A program made the position numbers and the translations under genes. A DNA stretch of 5,150 nucleotides, taken from NCBI GenBank assembly GCA_030830185.1, contig JAURNN010000048.1:1-5150 (forward strand), in the 5' to 3' direction. This DNA is from Bacillota bacterium. GTDB taxonomy: Bacteria > Bacillota_I > Bacilli_A > Acholeplasmatales > Acholeplasmataceae. Below, piece after piece: positions 1 through 5,150 of this stretch (position 1 is the first letter of the stretch; each line of letters starts with the position of its first letter). The notes below the pieces were generated by a model. That model was given only the letters and a program-made list of their open reading frames with translations, was not told where the DNA came from and did no database searches.

Positions 1-1675
1 AATGAAAAATGCATCCAATCAAGTCATTTATGTTGGAAAAGCCAAAAATTTAAAAAATCGTGTGCGTTCATACTTTGTTGGGGCACATAACGAGAAAACA
101 ACAAAGCTCGTGTCAGAAATACACGATTTTTCATATATAGTGACACACACTGAACATGAATCACTAATTTTAGAACTTAATTTAATCAAACAGTATAGTC
201 CAAGATTTAACATTCGTTTAATGGATGATAAGACATATCCTTATATCGAGCTCACTGATGAAACGTATCCAAAACTCCAAATTGTAAGACAAAAACAATC
301 CAATAGTCGTATATTTGGACCATATCCTAACGTTTATGCAGCTAGAGAAACTGTAAGACTTCTCAATCAATTATATCCGCTTAGAAAATGTGACACCCTT
401 CCTAATAAAACATGTTTATATTTCCACATCGGTCAATGCTTAGCACCATGTGTGTTTAAAGATGTTAATTATGATCATTATGTTTCACAAATTATTAATT
501 TTTTAAAAGGGGATACAAAAGAGGTTTTAAAAAAACTTCAAGAAAACATGGTCGAGGCTTCAGAAAAAATGTTGTTTGAAAAAGCTTCTGAATACAGAGA
601 CATGATTCATCACATCGAACATACAACAGAAAAACAATTAATCAACTTAAATGATGGACTTAATCGTGATGTCATCGCTTATGCCTCAAATGATACAGAC
701 TGTGCGGTTGAAATCTTTAAATTAAGAGATGGTAAACTCATTGATCACATCCAAACGGTATTCAATTACACGCTTGATCCTAACGAAACGATTTTAAGTT
801 ATTTAAATCAACTTTATGAAACAGATGTTCCTGATGAATTATGTTGTCATATTTCCATGACGCAGACTCAGATAGAAGATTTGTATGGGTCCAAAGTCAT
901 TTTTCCTCAAAAAGGTGACAAACATAAATTAACGTTACTTGCACATAAAAATGCAGTTCAAAGTTTAGAACATCACTTTATGCTTAATCGTCATCAAGAT
1001 GATCAAAAACATTTAGGATTACAAAAATTATCTCAAACATTAACGAAAGATGTTACAAGAATCGATGTGTTTGATAATGCACAACTCTTTGGAACTGCAC
1101 CTATTTCAGCTGTTATTGTTTATGACACAAAAAGCTTTGAAAAAAGATCGTATCGTAAATACCATTTAAAAACAACAACTAATGATGACTATCAAGCCAT
1201 GAGAGAAGTGACATACAGAAGATATCAAAAACTCATGGTAGAATCAGGAGCTTTCCCTGATGTGATTCTCGTTGATGGTGGACTTGGACAAGTTCATGCA
1301 GCTGAAGAAGTCATTACGGAACTAGGATTAGAGATTCCTGTGTGTGGTCTTAAAAAAAATAAACGTCATCAACTCGAAGGACTTGTGTATTTAGGACAAA
1401 CAAAAATCTTAAAGCCTAATGATGTTTTATTTAAATTTCTCATCAAATTATCAGAAGAAGTACACCGTTTCGCAATTACTTTTCATAGAAAAACAAGGGA
1501 TAAACTAGCTTATGCCTCTAAACTTGATGACATAGAAGGCATTGGACCTAAAAGAAAAGCAAGACTGATTCAACAATTTGGAACTTTTGAGCGTATTCAA
1601 GAAGCTTCCTTTGAAGCATTAAAGCAATCTGGATTGTCAGAAGCACTCATAAAAAAAATTAAGGAACATGCATGA
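1..1675 (+). CDS. uvrC: UvrABC excinuclease subunit C, 5'-truncated by window edge
   Basis: UvrC joins the UvrB-DNA complex and cuts the damaged strand on both sides of the lesion in nucleotide excision repair. Residue numbers below count the Met at base 2 as 1. The GIY-YIG nuclease domain (about 1-75) shows YVG at 10-12, the catalytic-type Arg20 and Glu58, but the GIY half is missing. Family proteins carry about 19-20 residues before this Met (…GCYLMK), so the Met is internal and the gene starts outside the window. A four-Cys cluster follows (C130, C138, C146, C150), of the type linked to an Fe-S cluster in UvrC. A UVR helical motif that contacts UvrB lies at about 178-211. The RNase H-like 5' nuclease has its Asp-Asp-His triad intact (D358 in FDN, D425 in VDGG, H488 in HRFA). 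A C-terminal helix-hairpin-helix pair (about 508-557) binds DNA. The gene ends at TGA in an ATGA overlap with the next gene. Identification is firm. Confidence 0.97.
   Translation, partial: MKNASNQVIYVGKAKNLKNRVRSYFVGAHNEKTTKLVSEIHDFSYIVTHTEHESLILELNLIKQYSPRFNIRLMDDKTYPYIELTDETYPKLQIVRQKQSNSRIFGPYPNVYAARETVRLLNQLYPLRKCDTLPNKTCLYFHIGQCLAPCVFKDVNYDHYVSQIINFLKGDTKEVLKKLQENMVEASEKMLFEKASEYRDMIHHIEHTTEKQLINLNDGLNRDVIAYASNDTDCAVEIFKLRDGKLIDHIQTVFNYTLDPNETILSYLNQLYETDVPDELCCHISMTQTQIEDLYGSKVIFPQKGDKHKLTLLAHKNAVQSLEHHFMLNRHQDDQKHLGLQKLSQTLTKDVTRIDVFDNAQLFGTAPISAVIVYDTKSFEKRSYRKYHLKTTTNDDYQAMREVTYRRYQKLMVESGAFPDVILVDGGLGQVHAAEEVITELGLEIPVCGLKKNKRHQLEGLVYLGQTKILKPNDVLFKFLIKLSEEVHRFAITFHRKTRDKLAYASKLDDIEGIGPKRKARLIQQFGTFERIQEASFEALKQSGLSEALIKKIKEHA
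1661..1665 (+). promoter_or_regulatory. Ribosome binding site of the exonuclease gene, inside uvrC
   Basis: AAGGA lies 6 bases before the ATG at 1672, within the last codons of uvrC. It supports this ATG as the start and, with the ATGA stop-start overlap, suggests reinitiation by ribosomes finishing uvrC. Confidence 0.75.
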
Positions 1676-2520
1676 GAGCCATCATTTACTCAGTTGATGA
1701 GGATAAAAGAGTCATTTATATTAAACATCAAAAAAGATTAATTCAACTTCTTTTAAGTCATAAAGTTGCGACCATCTTTTTACCTATCCTACAAAAAGGG
1801 TATTTAATTGATGTTGATGTTAAAAAAGTGCATGCCTACTTATATAAAATTAAAACGTTTAAACAAGTCACTTCTTTAAAACCATATCGTATGTTATATG
1901 ACTTAGATATGCTTAGACTCGACATGCAAGACTTTATGTCACATATTCAGCACTTTGTTTTTATCGATTTTGAAATGAGTATGCCTGGATATCAACATAA
2001 AGGTTATTTCCAATCAGAAATTATCCAATTTGGACTCATTGTCACGGATCAAACATTCAAGCCACTCTATGAATCTATGCATTATGTCTATGATGTTAAT
2101 AGAACACCACTCACCGAACGTACAAAGAAATTTTTAAAGCTTGATCAAGAAACATATGACAAACAAGCAATGCCATATGATTTATTATATGAAACACTTG
2201 CTTACATTAAAAAAACATATCAACCTAAATGGGTTGTATGGGGGAAAAATGATATTCAAGTGTTAAAAGATTCATTTAAAATTCATAAGAAACAACCGAT
2301 ACTTGATACTCAAGATTTTATCGATATGTTAAAACTTCATAAAGATTATTATCACTTAAAAGATGATTTAGGACTTCTTAAAGCATTTTTAATGTATTAT
2401 AAAGAAGACATTGCACAATCTCATGATGCATTAGATGATGCAAAAATGACATTAAAAATTACACAAGCATTCATGAAACTCATGCATGCACACAGGAGGT
2501 ATTTATGGAACACTTATTAA
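1672..2520 (+). CDS. DEDDh 3'-5' exonuclease, KapD/ERI-1-like, with N-terminal extension
   Basis: This 282-residue protein is a probable 3'-5' exonuclease of the DEDDh (DnaQ/RNase T) superfamily, removing nucleotides from RNA or DNA 3' ends with two metal ions. All five catalytic residues are visible: D99 and E101 in FIDFE (motif I), D194 in WGKNDIQVL (motif II), and H251 and D256 in HDALDDA (motif III, H-x4-D). The stretch after motif I (SMPGYQHKGYFQSEIIQFG) resembles KapD and ERI-1-like exonucleases, where a Pro-Gly-rich segment precedes the second strand. Residues 1-90 are extra compared with the roughly 200-residue KapD-type proteins. They look rich in beta strands and basic residues (RVIYIKHQKRL, GYLIDVDV) and could be a small nucleic-acid-binding domain, but I do not recognise it. 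There is no signal peptide or membrane segment, so the protein is probably cytoplasmic. The gene overlaps uvrC by 4 bp and the next gene by 16 bp. The exonuclease fold is well supported; the substrate is unknown. Confidence 0.88.
   Translation: MRAIIYSVDEDKRVIYIKHQKRLIQLLLSHKVATIFLPILQKGYLIDVDVKKVHAYLYKIKTFKQVTSLKPYRMLYDLDMLRLDMQDFMSHIQHFVFIDFEMSMPGYQHKGYFQSEIIQFGLIVTDQTFKPLYESMHYVYDVNRTPLTERTKKFLKLDQETYDKQAMPYDLLYETLAYIKKTYQPKWVVWGKNDIQVLKDSFKIHKKQPILDTQDFIDMLKLHKDYYHLKDDLGLLKAFLMYYKEDIAQSHDALDDAKMTLKITQAFMKLMHAHRRYLWNTY
2494..2500 (+). promoter_or_regulatory. Strong ribosome binding site of the ARH-like gene, inside the exonuclease gene
   Basis: AGGAGGT is a near-perfect Shine-Dalgarno sequence, 4 bases before the ATG at 2505. 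It also encodes Arg-Arg of the exonuclease C-terminus (HRRYLW). It fixes the start of the ARH-like gene and implies substantial independent initiation in addition to coupling. Confidence 0.85.
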
Positions 2521-3389
2521 GAAATGCACTCATTGGTAATGCAGCAGCATTAGGACTCAATTGGATTTATGATATGCCATTTTTAGAAAGACTTTCAAAA
2601 AAACAATCACTCACTTTTTTAAAACCTGATCAAAACCTATATGATCAATCTAAGAAAAGTTATTTTGCTTATCCTCTGGCTGACATTGGTGATGTCTCAT
2701 TTCAAGGGATGATCGCTTTATGGTTATATCAAACATTAAAAACAAATCCACAATACCCATTCGATAAATATGATGATTTACTATATGAAAACATTAAAGA
2801 AGGGTCTTCATATCAAGGATATATAGAAGCATACGGAAAAAAGCTCATTGAAGATCGTTTGCATATGGAAAAAGATCCAACTTTCTTTTCAAGACCATTT
2901 GAAGATGATCAACTTGTTGGATTTGTGCCATATATCGTCTGTCATCAAGTCGGTTTAACAACCACGCGTGCCCTTAAATTTACCCATGTTTTTGGAACAC
3001 ATCCAGATTATTTATTATATTTTAATATGTTAGATACTTTTTTTAAACGTGCAAAACAAACCTCTCATAAAAAAGTCATTGAAGAGATCATTGAATTCAT
3101 GCCGCTTGATAAAAAAGAAACCTTTCTTCAAGCAATAAAAATGACAGACACTAAAAAATATATTGCAACCTATGCAGGAACAGCTTGTCATATCCCTCAT
3201 GCAGTCCCAGTGATTTTCCATGTTGTGTATCATAGTCAAAGTTTTGAAGAAGGACTAGAGATGAATACCCGTATAGGCGGGGCATCAGCCGATAGAGGGA
3301 TGCTCATCGGAGCCATGTTAGGAGAAGTATTTAACGTGGATGAATCGCTTATTAAAAAAACCAACAAAACATTAGCTTTGTTGGTTTAA
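2505..3389 (+). CDS. ADP-ribosylglycohydrolase (DraG/ARH) family protein, divergent metal site
   Basis: This 294-residue protein has the length and sequence plan of the DraG/ARH family, all-helical Mg-dependent enzymes that remove ADP-ribose from proteins or other targets. The N-terminal helix (LIGNAAALGLNWIYD, residues 9-23) matches the family's opening G-x-x-x-D-A-L-G segment, in the variant that continues HWYYD in one ARH branch (the branch with a C-terminal GGDSAARG motif and related to jellyfish J1 crystallin, from memory). The C-terminal block ACHIPHAVPVIFHVV followed by NTRIGGASADRGMLIGAMLGE (about 254-274) matches the same branch. The usual acidic ligands are altered: Ala260 stands where GGD has Asp, D263 is displaced, and the TDDT-type motif after the first helices is replaced by DIGDVSFQG (D60, D63). 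Activity is therefore uncertain; it may be a divergent hydrolase or a binding protein. The start is set by the strong ribosome binding site at 2494. It is the last gene of the uvrC operon and overlaps the convergent rnj by 18 bp. Family assignment is fairly sure, function is not. Confidence 0.8.
   Translation: MEHLLRNALIGNAAALGLNWIYDMPFLERLSKKQSLTFLKPDQNLYDQSKKSYFAYPLADIGDVSFQGMIALWLYQTLKTNPQYPFDKYDDLLYENIKEGSSYQGYIEAYGKKLIEDRLHMEKDPTFFSRPFEDDQLVGFVPYIVCHQVGLTTTRALKFTHVFGTHPDYLLYFNMLDTFFKRAKQTSHKKVIEEIIEFMPLDKKETFLQAIKMTDTKKYIATYAGTACHIPHAVPVIFHVVYHSQSFEEGLEMNTRIGGASADRGMLIGAMLGEVFNVDESLIKKTNKTLALLV
3354..3387 (-). terminator. Rho-independent terminator of rnj, embedded in both convergent genes
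   Basis: The arms 3358-3368 (AAACCAACAAA) and 3377-3387 (TTTGTTGGTTT) are perfectly complementary over 11 bp with an 8-base loop (3369-3376). Read on the minus strand, the second arm runs directly into a T-tract made by the seven A's at 3354-3360, three of which are shared with the stem, giving the standard hairpin plus U-tract. The rnj stop codon (3372-3374) lies in the loop and the first arm encodes Asn-Gln-Gln-Ser of RNase J. On the plus strand the hairpin is followed by AAGTCGAC, so it has no proper U-tract for the uvrC operon. The stem has only three G-C pairs, so its strength is modest. Confidence 0.75.
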
Positions 3390-5063
3390 GTCGACTAAGA
3401 TTGGAATAATTAAAGGTTTTCTTAGCGTTAATTTATGAATTGCTTGAGATAAATGATCAATGACCACTTGCTTAATCGTTTGTGGGTTGATCATTTTTTT
3501 ATTGAGTTCTTGTTTAACAAGTGTTTCCACCTCATTAGACAAACTCGTTGTAATGGCTTCATTACCTTTCATATAGATGAATCCACGCGAAATGATGGTT
3601 GGTTTATTTAAAAGTTTTTTTGTAAGAGAATGGTAAGAAATAATAATGGAGAATAAGCCTTCTTCTGATAATACTTTTCGTTCTTTAATCACTTGAGATC
3701 CAATATCACCAATACCCGTACCATCAATATATATTTCACCAGATTGTACGGTACCTACATGTTTGATCTCATCTTTTGTAATTGCAGCCACATCACCATT
3801 ATCTAAAATTAAAATGTTTTTCTTTTCTACACCACATTGAAGCGCTAAATCTTGGTGATGTCTTTGCATACGATGTTCACCATGGACAGGAATAAACATT
3901 TTAGGTCTTAGTAATGATAGCATCATTTTCAAGTCACTTCGATTACCATGTCCTGACGTATGCGTATCTGCAATTGGACCATGGGTAATGACATTGACAT
4001 TTAAACGGTATAATTTATCAATTGTTTTGTTAATGGGTTCTGAATTACCTGGAATTGGAGAAGAAGAAAATATAACCGTATCTCCAGCCATCGCTTGAAT
4101 AAAGCGGTGGTTGTTGGTTGCAATTCTAGTAAGTGCAGCAAGAGGTTCACCTTGAGATCCAGTAACAAGAATCACAATTTCAGACGCTTTCATTTTTGAA
4201 ACATGCTCTGGTTTAATGATGGTATCTTTAGGGACTTTGATATACCCACTTTGAATCCCAATTTCTATGGCACGTTCCATCGAACGTCCAAACACTGCAA
4301 TCTTACGATTATTTTTAATTGCTGATTCTATGATTTGCTGAATACGATAGACGTTTGAAGCAAATGTTGCAATGATAATACGTCCTGTAATACTTGCAAA
4401 CAATTCATTAATGGACTCTCCAACAACACTTTCAGATTGAATCACATCATCGCGTTCAGCATTGGTAGAATCACTGCAAAGTAATAACACGCCTTCTTGA
4501 CCAATTTGAGTAAGTTTGTGAAACTCTGCAGGTGGACCAACAGGAGTAAAGTCAATTTTAAAATCACCTGTATGAAATAAAATGCCTAATGGCGTTCTAA
4601 AAACAATACCAAACATATCAGGTATAGAATGTGTTAAACGTATAAAAGAGACAACCGTATTATTAAAGGTATATTTGTAATAACTTTTAAATTCTTCAAT
4701 GGGTGGAACCGTTGATAAGTTGTGTTCATTGAGTTTATGTTCTATAAAATCAACAGCAATCCCTGCGGCATATATTTTAGGAATTTTAACTTGTTTTAAT
4801 AAATAAGGGATACTTCCAATGTGATCTTCATGACCGTGTGTGATAAAAAGACCAACAATACGATCTTGGTTTTGTTCTAAGTATGTAAAATCAGGAATGA
4901 CATAATCAATTCCTAGTAAATGTTCATCGGGAAATAAAATACCTGAGTCAACAACAAAAAGTTGTTTTTCAATCTCATAAACATACATATTTTTCCCAAC
5001 TTCACCTAATCCACCTAAGGCAAAAAAACCTATCTCGCTTGACTTAAGCAAGTCTTGACTCAT
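3372..5063 (-). CDS. rnj: Ribonuclease J (J1-type), complete
   Basis: RNase J is a metallo-beta-lactamase/beta-CASP nuclease with 5'-3' exonuclease and endonuclease activity in mRNA decay and rRNA maturation; it acts in the cytoplasm, as a dimer or tetramer in characterised relatives. The 563-residue length fits the family (B. subtilis RNase J1 is 555). The beta-lactamase part shows GGLGEVGKN (17-25), the zinc motif HGHEDHIG (H76, H78, D80, H81), H145 in THSIPD, D167 in HTGDFKID and H394 in VHGEH. The beta-CASP insertion spans about 215-355, followed by the phosphate-binding HTSGHG (H368, H372). The C-terminal domain (about 460-563) contains the characteristic SRGFIYMKG. Because the HGHEDH motif is complete, it is an active J1-type enzyme rather than a J2-like copy with an altered site. 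The ATG is supported by GGAGG 6 bases upstream. It is transcribed alone, towards the uvrC operon, and ends in a hairpin terminator. Identification is firm; rnjA is an alternative symbol if a second copy exists. Confidence 0.97.
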   Translation of the reverse strand: MSQDLLKSSEIGFFALGGLGEVGKNMYVYEIEKQLFVVDSGILFPDEHLLGIDYVIPDFTYLEQNQDRIVGLFITHGHEDHIGSIPYLLKQVKIPKIYAAGIAVDFIEHKLNEHNLSTVPPIEEFKSYYKYTFNNTVVSFIRLTHSIPDMFGIVFRTPLGILFHTGDFKIDFTPVGPPAEFHKLTQIGQEGVLLLCSDSTNAERDDVIQSESVVGESINELFASITGRIIIATFASNVYRIQQIIESAIKNNRKIAVFGRSMERAIEIGIQSGYIKVPKDTIIKPEHVSKMKASEIVILVTGSQGEPLAALTRIATNNHRFIQAMAGDTVIFSSSPIPGNSEPINKTIDKLYRLNVNVITHGPIADTHTSGHGNRSDLKMMLSLLRPKMFIPVHGEHRMQRHHQDLALQCGVEKKNILILDNGDVAAITKDEIKHVGTVQSGEIYIDGTGIGDIGSQVIKERKVLSEEGLFSIIISYHSLTKKLLNKPTIISRGFIYMKGNEAITTSLSNEVETLVKQELNKKMINPQTIKQVVIDHLSQAIHKLTLRKPLIIPILVDLNQQS

Positions 5064-5069
5064 ATATTT

Positions 5070-5074
5070 CCTCC
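5070..5074 (-). promoter_or_regulatory. Ribosome binding site of rnj
   Basis: On the minus strand GGAGG (within CGGAGGAAATATATG) stands 6 bases before the ATG whose first base is 5063. Spacing and match to the 16S rRNA tail are ideal and decide the start MSQDLLK. Confidence 0.85.
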
Positions 5075-5097
5075 GAATCGTTTTTCGTTAGTCTTAT

Positions 5098-5106
5098 TGT
5101 ATAACA
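5098..5106 (-). promoter_or_regulatory. Probable extended -10 promoter of rnj
   Basis: The minus strand reads TGT TATACA, a TGn extended -10 with a good -10 hexamer (5098-5103) and the TGn at 5104-5106. I find no convincing -35 at 16-18 bases upstream (GGTATC or neighbours), which an extended -10 can compensate for. Transcription would begin near 5091 and give a leader of about 27 bases carrying the GGAGG site. No riboswitch or long leader fits in this space. Confidence 0.5.
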
Positions 5107-5146
5107 TTTTCTCAATAAATGATACCTTTCACGCTCATATGTTATA
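5100..5146. repeat. Inverted octamer shared by the two divergent promoters
   Basis: TATAACAT (5100-5107) and ATGTTATA (5139-5146) are perfect inverted copies separated by 31 bases. Each is the extended -10 region of one of the divergent promoters, and the similarity continues loosely on the outer side (TTATTG versus ATAA). The simplest reading is that both promoters share a preferred extended -10; a regulator-binding or cruciform role is possible but unsupported. Confidence 0.45.
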
Positions 5147-5148
5147 AT
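5119..5148 (+). promoter_or_regulatory. Rightward sigma-70/SigA promoter for a gene beyond the window
   Basis: A consensus TATAAT (5143-5148) is preceded by TGT (5140-5142), making an extended -10, and by ATGATA (5119-5124, 4 of 6 matches to TTGACA) with an 18-base spacer. It points right, away from rnj, so a divergently transcribed gene or RNA is expected just past the window end; none of it is visible here. Confidence 0.6.
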
Positions 5149-5150
5149 AA

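Noticed and set aside
2..4. ATG at base 2 as the true start of uvrC
   Set aside because: The family has about 19-20 more residues including the GIY half of the GIY-YIG motif before this point, and no ribosome binding site can be seen; the Met fits the internal LMK of GCYLMK.
28..213. Minus-strand open frame of 61 residues inside uvrC
   Set aside because: It lies wholly opposite the conserved GIY-YIG domain, has no recognisable protein features, and is best explained as a shadow of uvrC.
1651..1658. A8 run near the end of uvrC as a programmed slippage site fusing uvrC to the exonuclease
   Set aside because: Reading in the exonuclease frame meets TAA at 1660-1662 before the exonuclease ATG, and the other frame does not join it, so no fusion product results.
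1667..2488. Palindrome CATGCATG occurring at 1667-1674 and again at 2481-2488, near both gene starts
   Set aside because: Both copies are coding, only 8 bp, and explained by His/Met/Ala codons in an AT-rich genome; no sign of a regulatory repeat.
3030..3239. Minus-strand open frame of 69 residues opposite the ARH-like gene
   Set aside because: Cys/Phe-rich composition typical of an antisense shadow frame, no family resemblance and no convincing ribosome binding site.
3394..3425. CTAAG/CTTAG pairing as a plus-strand terminator after the operon
   Set aside because: Only 5 bp with a long loop and followed by CGTTAATTT rather than a T-run; too weak to support.
5110..5115. TTGAGA on the minus strand as the -35 of the rnj promoter
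   Set aside because: It is only 6 bases from the TATACA hexamer, and no -10-like hexamer lies 16-18 bases downstream of it.

Overview
The window is an AT-rich, very gene-dense bacterial segment with four protein genes and almost no non-coding DNA. The low G+C, strong AGGAGG-type ribosome binding sites, a J1-type RNase J and Lys/Ile/Asn/Tyr-rich proteins suggest a Firmicutes/Tenericutes-type organism. Trp is encoded by TGG and uvrC ends at TGA in a classic ATGA overlap, so the genetic code looks standard. That argues against Mycoplasma or Spiroplasma (where TGA is Trp) and fits an Acholeplasma-like mollicute or a related low-G+C lineage. The taxon is inference from style and protein flavour only.

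Layout. Positions 1-3389 (+ strand) carry three genes head to tail with overlaps: the 3' ~97% of uvrC (5' end cut by the window edge), a DEDDh-type 3'-5' exonuclease with an extra N-terminal domain, and a divergent ADP-ribosylglycohydrolase (DraG/ARH) family protein. The overlaps (4 bp and 16 bp) and the ribosome binding sites inside the preceding genes indicate one translationally coupled operon. Positions 3372-5063 (- strand) carry a complete ribonuclease J gene that converges on the operon and overlaps its last gene by 18 bp. A hairpin plus T-tract that terminates rnj lies inside this overlap, with the rnj stop codon in its loop. Positions 5064-5150 are the only intergenic stretch: the rnj ribosome binding site, a probable extended -10 promoter for rnj, and a better promoter pointing right, out of the window, towards a divergent gene that is not visible.

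Functions. UvrC makes the dual incisions of nucleotide excision repair. The exonuclease may trim RNA or DNA. The ARH-like protein keeps the fold signature of the family but lacks several usual metal-ligand acidic residues. RNase J is a central mRNA/rRNA-processing nuclease. Most of this is housekeeping. The parts worth a second look are the degenerate ARH protein coupled to a repair gene, the N-terminal extension of the exonuclease, and the coding-embedded terminator at the convergent junction. I see no mobile element, CRISPR array, tRNA or rRNA.
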